Assembly (NCBI GenBank): GCA_003541285.1
Contig: DPMS01000568.1
Coordinates: 3,173 to 16,605 of the forward strand
Direction of reading: 5' to 3'
Length of the DNA: 13,433 nucleotides
Source of the DNA: Actinomycetota bacterium
GTDB taxonomy: Bacteria; Actinomycetota; Actinomycetes; Streptosporangiales; Streptosporangiaceae
Under the pieces are notes generated by a model. It saw nothing but the letters and a program-made list of their open reading frames with translations, made no database searches and was not told the DNA's origin. The position numbers were made by a program, and so were the translations under genes. Numbering within the stretch: position 1 is the first letter of the stretch; each line of letters opens with the position of its first letter. Of this stretch, positions 1 to 7,812 are shown one piece after another.

Positions 1-412
1 GCCCGGCCGCCAGGCCCGCGCCAGCGGACACCAGCCGCCGGCCGAGCAAGGCGATGACGCCCGCCGCCACTGCCATCGCCAGCGCGGAGGGCAAGCGCAC
101 CGCCGTCTCGCTGGTGCCGGCCACCCTGATCACCACCCACATCAGCATGTAGTAAGCGGCGTGGACGGTGTCGACGTGGCGCAGCAGGCGCAGCAACTGC
201 GGGAAGGAACGCCCGGCGGCCGACAGCGTGGAGGCCTCGTCCTCCCAGAACGAGGAATTCCCGATCCCGGTGAGCATGACCGCGAAGGTGGCTAGCGCCG
301 GGATGACTGGCAGCCAGCCCGGCGCCCAGCCGGCCAGCCCGGGCTGGCCGGCGGCGGCCACGGCCTGGCCCGCCCCTGGGGCGGGAGGCCGGGTTCCTGC
401 CGGGAACGTCAC
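1..412 (-). CDS. Membrane glycosyltransferase, GT39/PMT-like (GT-C fold), 5' part only
   Basis: About 137 codons are visible before the window edge cuts the gene. After a Gly/Pro/Ala-rich N-terminus (to about residue 30) comes a hydrophobic segment, then a loop containing FWEDEAST, then DTVHAAYYMLMWVVIRVAGTS and ETAVRLPSALAMA, followed by another hydrophobic helix. An acidic DE pair in the first extracytoplasmic loop followed by an aromatic-rich helix and an 'RLPSALA' stretch is the usual layout of actinobacterial polyprenyl-phosphate-sugar-dependent (mannosyl)transferases of the GT39 type. I chose the GTG at 412 because AGGGG lies 8 nt upstream; a GTG at 454 is the alternative, and stops lie just before that. 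It follows hpnH in the same direction after 133 bp. Whether it is part of the hopanoid transcript, or acts on hopanoids at all, cannot be told from here. The family call is fairly sure; the sugar and acceptor are unknown. Confidence 0.75.
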   Translation of the reverse strand, partial: MTFPAGTRPPAPGAGQAVAAAGQPGLAGWAPGWLPVIPALATFAVMLTGIGNSSFWEDEASTLSAAGRSFPQLLRLLRHVDTVHAAYYMLMWVVIRVAGTSETAVRLPSALAMAVAAGVIALLGRRLVSAGAGLAAG

Positions 413-545
413 TGTCTGGGCCCCTGGTCGGGCGTGATGGGGCGCGCTGGCCACACCTTCGGCGTAGTTATGCGCTGAACGTTACTAATACCCGGGGAAT
501 CCGGTTGCTGTGACCGGCCGAGTATGCGGATTGTTTACCGCTGGA
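413..545. other. Spacer between hpnH and the glycosyltransferase gene
   Basis: This 133-bp gap has no convincing gene. It holds a short inverted repeat (CCGGT 501-505, ACCGG 513-517, 7-nt loop), too weak to call a terminator, and several AT-richer stretches around 475-490 that could contain a promoter for the glycosyltransferase on the minus strand. No strong terminator for the hopanoid operon is visible. Confidence 0.5.
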
Positions 546-1547
546 TCATTCGCGTATTGCCCGCAGCGATGCCCGCAACGATCCCATGGTGGCCAGGACA
601 GCGGACGGCTCATAGCCACAATGCGCCATGCAGTTCGCGCACCGGGCGTCCTTGCCGCGGCCGTAGGCATCCCAGTCGGTGGTTTCGATGAGCTCGCGGT
701 AGGTCTTGGTGTACCCGTCGGACATCAGGTAACAGGGCCGCTGCCAGCCCAGCAGCGAGTAGGAGGGGATGCCCCAGGCGGTGCAGCTGAAGTCGGCCTT
801 GCCCTCCAGGAAATCGAGGAACAGCGGCGAGTGGTTGAGCCGCCAGCGCTTGCGGTTCCCGTTCGCGAACGCCTTGCGGAACAGTTCCCTGGTCTCGGTC
901 ACCCCGAGGAAATGCTCCTGGTCTGGCGCCTTCTCGTAGGCGTAGGCGGGCGAGATCATCATCTCGTCCACCTTCAGGTCGTCGTTGAGGTAGCTGAGCA
1001 CGTCAATGACGGTCTGCGGGGTGTCGGTGTTGAAGAAGGTGGTGTTGGTGGTGACCCGGAATCCGCGCCGCTGGCACTCCCTGACCGCCGCGACCGCCTC
1101 GTCGAACACACCCTCCTTGCACACCGACGCGTCGTGCCGCTCGGCCAGCCCGTCGATGTGCACCGCCCAGGCGAAATACCGGGACGGGGTGAACTTGTCG
1201 ATCTTGCGCGGGATGAGCAGCGCGTTGGTGCACAGGAAGACGAACTTCTTCCGCTTGATCAGTTCCGCGACCAGCACGTCGATCTGCGGATGCATCAGCG
1301 GTTCACCGCCGGCGATGGAGATCATCGGGGCGCCGCATTCCTCGATCGCGGCCAGTGCCTGCTCCACCGGCATCCGCTGCTTGAGCACATCATGCGGCTG
1401 CTGGATCTTCCCGCAGCCCGCGCATTTGAGGTTGCAGGCGAAAAGCGGCTCAAGCTCGACCAGCAGCGGGAACTTGTCCTTGCTGGCCAGTTTCTGGCGC
1501 ATGAGGTACGCACCGATCCGCAGGCTCTGGCGCAGCGGCATGGTCAT
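546..1547 (-). CDS. hpnH: HpnH, adenosylhopane synthase (radical SAM)
   Basis: The 333-aa protein is close to the usual HpnH length. HpnH joins the 5'-deoxyadenosyl radical from SAM to diploptene to give adenosylhopane, the first step of C35 hopanoid side-chain synthesis. The radical-SAM cluster motif CxxxCxxC is at C38, C42 and C45 (CNLKCAGC), and GGEP is at 80-83. The C-terminal part has the CTxWG-type motif (CTAWG, 255-259), PCYL (271-274) and a cysteine cluster RCANCMAHC (302-310), typical of the DUF3463 region that accompanies this family. The ATG at 1547 overlaps the HpnG-IspH stop codon as ATGA, with GGAGGTCAGGTC (1562-1551) as Shine-Dalgarno, so translation is probably coupled. It is the last hopanoid gene in the window and is placed beside HpnG, whose substrate it makes. 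Confidence 0.96.
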   Translation of the reverse strand: MTMPLRQSLRIGAYLMRQKLASKDKFPLLVELEPLFACNLKCAGCGKIQQPHDVLKQRMPVEQALAAIEECGAPMISIAGGEPLMHPQIDVLVAELIKRKKFVFLCTNALLIPRKIDKFTPSRYFAWAVHIDGLAERHDASVCKEGVFDEAVAAVRECQRRGFRVTTNTTFFNTDTPQTVIDVLSYLNDDLKVDEMMISPAYAYEKAPDQEHFLGVTETRELFRKAFANGNRKRWRLNHSPLFLDFLEGKADFSCTAWGIPSYSLLGWQRPCYLMSDGYTKTYRELIETTDWDAYGRGKDARCANCMAHCGYEPSAVLATMGSLRASLRAIRE

Positions 1548-3211
1548 GGCGACCTGACCTCCTTGGGCAGGCTGAAACGGATGGATTCGGTGGTGGTCAC
1601 CCGCTCGCTGACCTCCACCGGGCCGAGGCCGGCCAGCGCGGCCACGATGTCCCCGACGACCGCCGGCGGAGCGGACGCCCCCGCGCTGAGACCGACCGTG
1701 GTAACTCCGGCCAGCCAGCCCAGTTCGATGTCGGAGGGGCCGTCGATGAGATAGGCCGGCACCCCCGCCCGCTGCGCGGTCTCCACCAGCCGCACCGAGT
1801 TGGACGAGTTCGTGGAGCCGGCCACCAGCACCAGGTCGGCCTCTGCGGCGACGGCACGGACGGCCTGCTGCCGGTTGGTGGTGGCGTAGCAGATATCGTC
1901 GCTGCCCGGCGCGCGGGCCGAGGGGAACCGCTCCCGCAGCGCGCCGACGACCTCCGTGGCCTCGTCCACGGCGAGCGTGGTCTGCATGAGGTAGGCGACC
2001 TTGCCCGGATCGGCCGGGCGCAGCCTGGCGACATCGGCAGCGGTCTCCACCAGGGCCATGGCCTCGGGGGCCTCGCCCAGCGTCCCCTCGACCTCCTCAT
2101 GGCCCGCGTGCCCGATCAGGGCGACCAGGTAGCCGTCCGCGGCGAACCGGCGCGCCTCGGCGTGCACCTTGGCGACCAGCGGGCAGGTCGCGTCCACCGC
2201 GCGCAGCCCCCGCCGGTCCGCCTCGTCCCTGACGGCGGGCGAGACGCCGTGCGCGGAGAACACGACACACGCCCCGTCCGGCACCTGGGAAAGCTCGTCC
2301 ACGAACACCGCTCCACGCTGTTCCAGGGCGGCCACGACATGGGTGTTGTGGACGATCTGCTTGCGCACATAGACCGGTGGGCCCTGCCGCTCCAGCACCT
2401 TCTCGACGATCTCGATGGCCCGGTCCACCCCCGCGCAGAACGATCGCGGCCCGGCAAGCAGGACCCGCCGCTGGCCGGTCGCGGCTGCCCAGCGGGACAG
2501 GACCGGCCCGGCGGCCCGCAGCGAGCGGAGCGCGCGCAGCCCGCCGGTCAGCACGGCAGGGCTGCGCAGCGGGTACCTGGGCGTGTCGGAGATGGCGCGC
2601 ACCACCGCCACCGGCCGGTCGCCAGCGCCCGCGACCAGCCATGCCGACTCCATGTCGGCCACCAGTGCTCCGCCGGCGGCCAGCCGCTCCCGGTCCCGGC
2701 CATGCACCAGGCGGTCCACGCTCAGCACCGGTCCAGACCTGACCGGCAGCCCGGCCCGGAGCATCTCCCCGGCGAGCAGCGGGGCCGACGGGCAGTAGGT
2801 GACGGTGGTTCCGTCGCTGACCTCAGTGGCGACGACGAGGTCACCGAGACTGAGGTCACCAGCCAGCCCGCCGCCCACACCGGCCACCGCCAGGGAGCCG
2901 AACGCATCCTCACGCAGCCGGGCCGCCTGCCGCCGGGAGCGGACAGGCCCATAGCCGGTCACCCGGACGTGGCCGCCGTCGCCGATGCCCGGCCGCACCG
3001 CCCTGGCTTCGGGCAGCAGCGGCGCGCACACCACCAGGTGGGATTGCCGGCCCGGAGTGCCGCGGGGCGCCGGGCCGGACGCGCGGGACGCCGGGCCAGG
3101 CGGGCCCTGCGGGCCAGATGGGCCGGACGCCGGGCCAGGCGCCGCGGTTCCAGGCAGGCCGATGGATGCGGTTCCGGGCGGCCCACCCGGGCCGTTGGCT
3201 GCCGCCGTCAC
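1544..3211 (-). CDS. HpnG-IspH fusion: hopanoid nucleosidase/phosphorylase plus HMBPP reductase
   Basis: The 555-aa protein has three parts. Residues 1-55 are a Gly/Pro/Ala-rich tail. Residues about 57-245 are a PNP/UDP-phosphorylase-like domain of the HpnG type, with ADMES (185-189) and AISDT (206-210) matching the Met-Glu and catalytic-Asp motifs of MTA/SAH-nucleosidase relatives. HpnG removes adenine from adenosylhopane. Residues about 248-545 are a full-length IspH, which reduces HMBPP to IPP and DMAPP with a 4Fe-4S cluster. Its cluster cysteines are C259, C343 and C441. The active-site segments VHNTH, SAHGVSP, GHEEVEG (H371, E373), QTTLAVDE, STNSSNS and SAGASAP are all present. There is no stop or frame break between the domains. 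The GTG start at 3211 overlaps the shc stop as GTGA; the Shine-Dalgarno is weak, which suits translational coupling. A later internal start (GTG near residue 60) would drop the tail but keep both domains. Domain calls are firm; joint activity is inferred. Confidence 0.93.
   Translation of the reverse strand: MTAAANGPGGPPGTASIGLPGTAAPGPASGPSGPQGPPGPASRASGPAPRGTPGRQSHLVVCAPLLPEARAVRPGIGDGGHVRVTGYGPVRSRRQAARLREDAFGSLAVAGVGGGLAGDLSLGDLVVATEVSDGTTVTYCPSAPLLAGEMLRAGLPVRSGPVLSVDRLVHGRDRERLAAGGALVADMESAWLVAGAGDRPVAVVRAISDTPRYPLRSPAVLTGGLRALRSLRAAGPVLSRWAAATGQRRVLLAGPRSFCAGVDRAIEIVEKVLERQGPPVYVRKQIVHNTHVVAALEQRGAVFVDELSQVPDGACVVFSAHGVSPAVRDEADRRGLRAVDATCPLVAKVHAEARRFAADGYLVALIGHAGHEEVEGTLGEAPEAMALVETAADVARLRPADPGKVAYLMQTTLAVDEATEVVGALRERFPSARAPGSDDICYATTNRQQAVRAVAAEADLVLVAGSTNSSNSVRLVETAQRAGVPAYLIDGPSDIELGWLAGVTTVGLSAGASAPPAVVGDIVAALAGLGPVEVSERVTTTESIRFSLPKEVRSP
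3086..3141. repeat. 17-bp direct repeat in the N-terminal tail of the HpnG-IspH gene
   Basis: GGACGCCGGGCCAGGCG occurs identically at 3086-3102 and 3125-3141, 39 bp (13 codons) apart, within the Gly/Pro-rich tail. It suggests that the tail grew by slippage or duplication. Confidence 0.75.
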
Positions 3212-5229
3212 GACCGGCCTGCCAGGTACCGGCCGAGTGCGTTCACCGGGAAGATCAGCCGGTAGAGGTGATAGTTGAGGTAGAAGTCGCCGGGAAAGCC
3301 GGTGCCGGTGAACTGGGGCTCATCCCAGCCGCCGTCCGGCCGCTGATGCCCGGCGAGCCAGCGGATGCCTGCCTCGGCGGCCGGGCCCGGCGGCCCGCCG
3401 CCCGCCGCCGCCAGCAAGGCCAGCAGCGCCCAGGCGGTCTGCGAAGCGGTCGAGGTGCCACGGCCCGCCAGGGCAGGGTCGTCATAGGAGCGCAGGTCCT
3501 CACCCCAGCCACCATCGGGGTTCTGGTGTTCCTCCAGCCAGGCGACGGCACGCCGGATGGCCGGCTTGCCGGGCCGGACCCCGGCCGCGATGAGCGCCGG
3601 GACGACCGCGCCGGTGCCGTAGACGTAGTTCGCGCCCCACCGGCCGAACCAGGAGCCATCACGCTCCTGCGCCCGCAGCAGCCAGACCACGCCACGCCGC
3701 ACCGCCCGGCTGCCGGCCAGGCCCTCGGCTGCCAGGGCCTCCACCACGTGCGCGGTGACGTCGGCCGAGGGCGGATCGATCACCGCGCCGAAGTCGCAGA
3801 ACGGGAGCCTGGTCGGGAGCTCGGAGGTGTTGTCGGCGTCGAACGCACCCCAGCCGCCGTCGCGCGACTGCATGCCCGCGATCCAGCGCATCCCCCGCCG
3901 GATCGCGGCCGTCCGGGCGGCGTCCCCCGCCGTGCAGCGCGCCCGGCGCAAGGCGAGCACCGCCTCAGCGGTGTCGTCGATGTCGGGATAGATGTCGTTG
4001 TCGAACTCGAAGGCCCAGCCGCCCGGCGCCAGTCCCGGCCTGCGCACCTGCCAGTCACCCGGCCCGGTGATCTCCTCGCCGAGCAGCCAGCCGGCCGCCC
4101 GGGTGAGCGCGGGGTGCTCGGGCGGCAGGCCGGCGTCGGCCAGCGCGATGACGGCGAGCACGGTGTCCCACACCGGCGACTGGCAGGCTTCGAGCCGCCG
4201 CACCGGACCGTCCGGGGTGTCCTCGGTGATGGTGAACCGCTCCAGCCCGGCCAGCCCGCGCTTGATCACCGGATGATCCAGCCCATAGCCCAGCAGGTGC
4301 AGGGCGATCAGCGAGTAGACCCAGGGCGGCTGGATACCTCCCCAGCAGCCGTCCCGCTCCTGCCTCGCGATGATCCACTCAGCGCACCGGCGCAGGGCCG
4401 CCCGCCGCACCGCCCGCACCGGCGCGGCGCGCTGTGCGTGCTGCTCGTAGACATGCAGCCCCTGGTCCAGGCGGCCGAACACCGCTGCCCACCCGGACCG
4501 GTCCGGTGTCCGCCGGCCAGCACCGCCGGCCTCATCCGGGCCGGCCTGGCTGGCACCGCCTGGTCCGCCCGCACCGGTGCCGGCCGACGTCAGCTCGTCC
4601 AGCCCGAAGGGCAGCGACCGGACCGGGCGCAGCGACCCGACGATGGTCAGCGGGACGATCGTCTGCCTGGCCCAGCACGCCCAGTCATAGACGTTGAGCG
4701 GGAACCAGGCCGGAAGGTAGATCAATTCCGGCGGCATGACCGGAAGGTCATCCCAGGACCACTGACCGAACAGGGCCAGCCAGATCCTGGTGAACACCCG
4801 GGTGGCCGGGATGCCGCCCATGGCCCGGATCCACTGCGCCGCCCTGGCCATATGCGGCGCCGACGGCGGGTGCCCGGCCAGCCGCAGCGCCACGTAGGCC
4901 TCGACCGTGGTGGACAGGTCGCCGGGCCCTCCGTGGAAGGTCGCCCAGGTGCCGTCATCGCGCTGCTTGGACGCGATCCACCGGGCCGATGCCCGCGTCT
5001 GCTCGTCGGTACGGATGCCCAGGAATTCCCGCAGCAGCAGGTCCTCGGCGTCCATGGTGACGTTGGTCTCCAGTTCGCCCTGCCACCAGCCTTCCTCATG
5101 CTGAAGGCTGAGCAGGTGCTGGCGGGCGCGGGAGAGCGCCTCGGCCGCGGTGACGGCGGCCGGCTCACCTGGCCCGCCGGGCCCGGCGGGCCCATCGGGT
5201 CCACCGGCACGAGAATGTGTGACGGTCAT
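3208..5229 (-). CDS. shc: Squalene-hopene cyclase
   Basis: This membrane-associated class II triterpene cyclase converts squalene to hopene and diplopterol. From the ATG at 5229 it is 673 aa, near the family norm of 630-680. The catalytic DxDD motif is DIDD at 416-419, with D418 as the likely proton donor. Several QW repeats are visible: QRDDGTW (89-95), QERDGCWGG (290-298), QSRDGGWGAF (454-463), QERDGSW (521-527), QNPDGGWGE (569-577) and QRPDGGWDE (629-637). The C-terminal GTGFPGDFYLNYHLYR block is also typical. I prefer 5229 to an upstream in-frame ATG at 5319 because GGGAGGAGAC lies at 5240-5231 and 5319 would run into the preceding gene. Residues 7-24 and about 214-247 are Gly/Pro/Ala-rich insertions. 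It lies 31 bp after the prenyl synthase and overlaps the next gene by 4 bp. Confidence 0.97.
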   Translation of the reverse strand: MTVTHSRAGGPDGPAGPGGPGEPAAVTAAEALSRARQHLLSLQHEEGWWQGELETNVTMDAEDLLLREFLGIRTDEQTRASARWIASKQRDDGTWATFHGGPGDLSTTVEAYVALRLAGHPPSAPHMARAAQWIRAMGGIPATRVFTRIWLALFGQWSWDDLPVMPPELIYLPAWFPLNVYDWACWARQTIVPLTIVGSLRPVRSLPFGLDELTSAGTGAGGPGGASQAGPDEAGGAGRRTPDRSGWAAVFGRLDQGLHVYEQHAQRAAPVRAVRRAALRRCAEWIIARQERDGCWGGIQPPWVYSLIALHLLGYGLDHPVIKRGLAGLERFTITEDTPDGPVRRLEACQSPVWDTVLAVIALADAGLPPEHPALTRAAGWLLGEEITGPGDWQVRRPGLAPGGWAFEFDNDIYPDIDDTAEAVLALRRARCTAGDAARTAAIRRGMRWIAGMQSRDGGWGAFDADNTSELPTRLPFCDFGAVIDPPSADVTAHVVEALAAEGLAGSRAVRRGVVWLLRAQERDGSWFGRWGANYVYGTGAVVPALIAAGVRPGKPAIRRAVAWLEEHQNPDGGWGEDLRSYDDPALAGRGTSTASQTAWALLALLAAAGGGPPGPAAEAGIRWLAGHQRPDGGWDEPQFTGTGFPGDFYLNYHLYRLIFPVNALGRYLAGRS

Positions 5230-5260
5230 CGTCTCCTCCCGCACCTCGCCGCTGGGCGGC

Positions 5261-6283
5261 TCACCATTGGCGAGCCGTGATGAACTCTGCGATTCCGGCG
5301 AACTCGGCCCGGACGTCATCGGGCAAGGCGGTCTCCGCCAGGCATTTGTGCGCCGCGGCCAGTTGCGTACCCGCCTCGGTCTCGGTCCACCTCTTGCCCC
5401 CGGCCGCCTCGACCAGCCCGGCGGCCCGGACCAGGTCGTGCTCGCTCAGTGCCTCCTCCCGGGCGAGCAGCGCGGCGAGTTCGCGCGCCTGTGCGCCCCC
5501 GGCGGACAGCGCGGCGACCACCGGCAGCGACTTCTTCCTCGCCCGCAGGTCCGACCGCACCGGTTTCCCGGTCACCTCGGGAGCGCCCCAGATCCCCAGC
5601 AGGTCGTCAGTGAGCTGGAAGGCCAGGCCCGCGTGCGCACCGAACGCGGCCAGCCCCATGGCCAGTTTGGGCGGTGCCCCGACGTGAATGGCGCCGATGC
5701 TGCAGGCACACGCCATCAGCGCCGCCGTCTTGTCGCCCGCCATGGCCAGGCATTCGGCGAGCGTTACGTCATCCCGCTGCTCGAACGCCAGGTCCGCACC
5801 CTGGCCGGCGATCAGCCGCTGCACCGCGGCGGACAGGGCCCGGGCCGCCCACACTCCCTGCGGACCGGTGTCCTCCAGCAGCAGGTCCTGTGCCAGCGCG
5901 AGCATGGCGTCCCCGGCCAGGATGGCGGCGCCGACGCCGTAGACCGTCCAGGCCGTCGGCTGGTGCCTGCGCTCGGTGTCGCCGTCCATGATGTCGTCGT
6001 GCAGCAGCGAGAAGTTGTGCACGAGTTCCACCGCGACGGCGGCCGGAACGCCGCGTTCAGGCGCGCTGCTGGCAGCACGGGCCGACAGCAAGGTCAGCGC
6101 GGGCCGCAAAGCCTTGCCAGTCCCGGCGGGCCGTCCTCCCGGGCTGCCCGGCCCGGCCGTCAGCCCCAGATGATAGGCAGCTACCTTGCGCACATCGGGG
6201 ACGAGCCTGTCCACGGCCACGGCGAGCGCCGGGCCGACCAGGTCGCGGGCCGTTTCCACGCCCGCCGGCATCACGGCCGTCAT
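5261..6283 (-). CDS. Short-chain polyprenyl diphosphate synthase (probably farnesyl diphosphate synthase)
   Basis: The 340-aa trans-isoprenyl diphosphate synthase presumably supplies farnesyl diphosphate to HpnC/HpnD. The first Asp-rich motif is DDIMD at 96-100, and the second is DDLLG at 226-230, the form common in actinobacterial members. GKALRP (56-61) carries the diphosphate-binding Lys/Arg, and RARKKSLPVV (247-256) is also conserved. The residue five before the first motif is F91, a bulky residue consistent with a short product (C15-C20). Chain length cannot be fixed from sequence, so no symbol is given; geranylgeranyl diphosphate is the alternative. The ATG at 6283 overlaps the hpnE stop as ATGA; an in-frame ATG four codons later (6271) is also possible. 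A short Gly/Pro segment lies at 42-56. Its place inside the hopanoid operon argues for a dedicated precursor enzyme. Confidence 0.93.
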   Translation of the reverse strand: MTAVMPAGVETARDLVGPALAVAVDRLVPDVRKVAAYHLGLTAGPGSPGGRPAGTGKALRPALTLLSARAASSAPERGVPAAVAVELVHNFSLLHDDIMDGDTERRHQPTAWTVYGVGAAILAGDAMLALAQDLLLEDTGPQGVWAARALSAAVQRLIAGQGADLAFEQRDDVTLAECLAMAGDKTAALMACACSIGAIHVGAPPKLAMGLAAFGAHAGLAFQLTDDLLGIWGAPEVTGKPVRSDLRARKKSLPVVAALSAGGAQARELAALLAREEALSEHDLVRAAGLVEAAGGKRWTETEAGTQLAAAHKCLAETALPDDVRAEFAGIAEFITARQW

Positions 6284-7812
6284 GCCGGGCCCCCGGCGCC
6301 CGACCGCACCGCGCCCCCGGGGCCGCCCTCATGCCCCGCGCCGGGGCCGGCCTCAGGCCCCACGCCGGGGCCGCCCGGAAACCCGGCGAGCGGCCCGGCC
6401 GCCCACGTCCGGGCGGCGCCTTCCGGTGCCGCCAGCACCCGGCGCGCCGCCCGCGCCGCGTTGAGTCCGCTTCGCACGGCTCCCTCCATCGTGTCCGGCC
6501 ATCCGGTATCGGTCCAGGCACCAGCCAGCGCCAGGCCCGGCAGCGCGGTCGCGGCCGGTGGCCGCAACCGCCCGCACCCCGGCACCTGGCGCAGCGTCGC
6601 ACGCCGCTCCCTGGTGACGAAGAAGTCAGTGACCCGCGCGCCACCCGCGGCGGGGAACAGTTCAGCCATCGCAGGCACGAACTGCTCGCGCAGTTCCGCT
6701 GCTGGCACGTCCACGTAGCGGTCCGCCGCCGACAGTGAGACCGCGAGATACTGCCCTGGCCGCTGGCCGGAGGGGCCGGTCCGGTCAAACACCCACTGCA
6801 CCGGCGAGTCCACGACCGCCGCGAACGGCAGCCGGGTGATCCGGCGGTCGTAGATGACATGCACGTTGACGATGGGCGCGGTGCCTAGCTGGCGCCACTG
6901 CTGCGGTCCCGGGCCCGTGCCCGCCGCGACCACACCGGGCGGCGCCAGCCGCGCCGCGGCATGCGGCGGCACGGCCAGCACGACAGCGTCGGCCGCGATC
7001 GCCGGTCCCCCGCCGCCGCCCAGCGCCTGGCCATCGCTGTCCCGCCCGCGCCCGTCAAGGCGGACCAGGAACCGGCCGGAGGGCAGCACCTCCACCGCGG
7101 CGGCCTTGACGCCCAGCCGCACCTGGGCTCCCATCCGGCCCAGCAGGCCGACGGCCGCCCGCCCGTGCAGGTCGCCGAGGGGAATCGCGGGCACGCCGAT
7201 GTCCGCCGCGTCCCTGCCGCCCAGCAGCGCCGTCTTCACCACCGTCGCGGCCAGCGCCAGGTTGGCGTCATCGCCGTCGGTGTTAAGGGCCGACACCGTG
7301 AACAGGTCCCAGAGCACCCGCCGGGTGCGCTCGTCCTGTCCCCGCGCCGCCAGCCAGTCGCCCAGGCGCTCATCGTCGAGGCTTCCGGATGCCGGGTCCA
7401 GGGCCGCCATGGCGAGTGCGGCCCGCGCCACCCGCAGGCGTTGGGCGGGGGAAAGGAAGTGGTAGCCGGTGAGTGCCCTGCCCATGTGCAGCGGGCCAGG
7501 CAGCGCGGTCCGGCGCAGCCTGGCCCGGCCTCCCGGCCTGAGCACGGTCACGTCGAACCGGTCCTGTACCGTCACCGATCCGGTCACGCCGAGCCGGGCC
7601 AGCAGGCCCCGGTAGGCACCGCAGCAGCGCAGGAACACATGCTGGCCGTTGTCCACCACCAGGCCACCACGGCTGAACGAGCAGGTCGCGCCGCCCAGCC
7701 GGGGTCTGGCTTCCAGCAGCGTGACCTCCGCGCCCACCTCGCGCAGCGCGATCGCAGCGGTGATCCCCGCCAGGCCGCCCCCGATCACGGCTGCCGTTCC
7801 GCGCGCGCTCAC
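6280..7812 (-). CDS. hpnE: HpnE, squalene-associated FAD-dependent desaturase
   Basis: HpnE takes hydroxysqualene, made by HpnC, to squalene using FAD; it belongs to the phytoene-desaturase-like amine oxidase superfamily. The 510-aa protein starts with the dinucleotide-binding fold VIGGGLAGITAA (G11, G13, G16) ending in E34, followed by RLGGATCSF and the family's DNGQHVF (54-60). The C-terminal FAD-contact block GAWTDTGWPDTMEGAVRSG is at 431-449. The last 40 residues (about 470-510) are a Gly/Pro-rich tail with an 8-residue repeat (see repeat entry) that most family members need not have. The start is GTG at 7812, overlapping the hpnD stop as GTGA, with GGAG at 7823-7820 seven bases upstream. 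It overlaps the prenyl synthase gene by 4 bp. Confidence 0.95.
   Translation of the reverse strand: MSARGTAAVIGGGLAGITAAIALREVGAEVTLLEARPRLGGATCSFSRGGLVVDNGQHVFLRCCGAYRGLLARLGVTGSVTVQDRFDVTVLRPGGRARLRRTALPGPLHMGRALTGYHFLSPAQRLRVARAALAMAALDPASGSLDDERLGDWLAARGQDERTRRVLWDLFTVSALNTDGDDANLALAATVVKTALLGGRDAADIGVPAIPLGDLHGRAAVGLLGRMGAQVRLGVKAAAVEVLPSGRFLVRLDGRGRDSDGQALGGGGGPAIAADAVVLAVPPHAAARLAPPGVVAAGTGPGPQQWRQLGTAPIVNVHVIYDRRITRLPFAAVVDSPVQWVFDRTGPSGQRPGQYLAVSLSAADRYVDVPAAELREQFVPAMAELFPAAGGARVTDFFVTRERRATLRQVPGCGRLRPPAATALPGLALAGAWTDTGWPDTMEGAVRSGLNAARAARRVLAAPEGAARTWAAGPLAGFPGGPGVGPEAGPGAGHEGGPGGAVRSGAGGPA
6333..6373. repeat. 17-bp direct repeat in the hpnE tail
   Basis: GCCCCGCGCCGGGGCCG at 6333-6349 recurs with one change at 6357-6373. 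The 24-bp offset gives an 8-residue repeat in the Gly/Pro-rich C-terminus of HpnE (GPEAGPGA, GHEGGPGG). Confidence 0.75.

Noticed and set aside
226..230. Degenerate second Asp-rich motif (DDLLG, protein residues 226-230) as a sign of an inactive prenyl synthase
   Set aside because: The numbers are protein residues of the prenyl synthase, not window bases. Actinobacterial active members commonly have DDLLG here, so the change is not a defect.
501..517. Operon terminator after hpnH
   Set aside because: The inverted repeat has only a 5-bp stem and no T-run, too weak to call.
2099..3265. Plus-strand open frame opposite the HpnG-IspH gene
   Set aside because: The opposing strand has firm domain matches; this frame is a composition shadow. 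The frames at 510-1754, 5150-6718 and 6961-7869 are rejected for the same reason.
3118..5280. Long plus-strand open frame of 720 codons opposite shc
   Set aside because: It lies entirely against a clear squalene-hopene cyclase gene. Its translation is Arg/Pro/Gly-rich with no family resemblance, a usual shadow in GC-rich DNA.
5230..5319. Upstream start for shc at 5319
   Set aside because: It overlaps the prenyl synthase gene, while the ATG at 5229 has GGGAGGAGAC just upstream.
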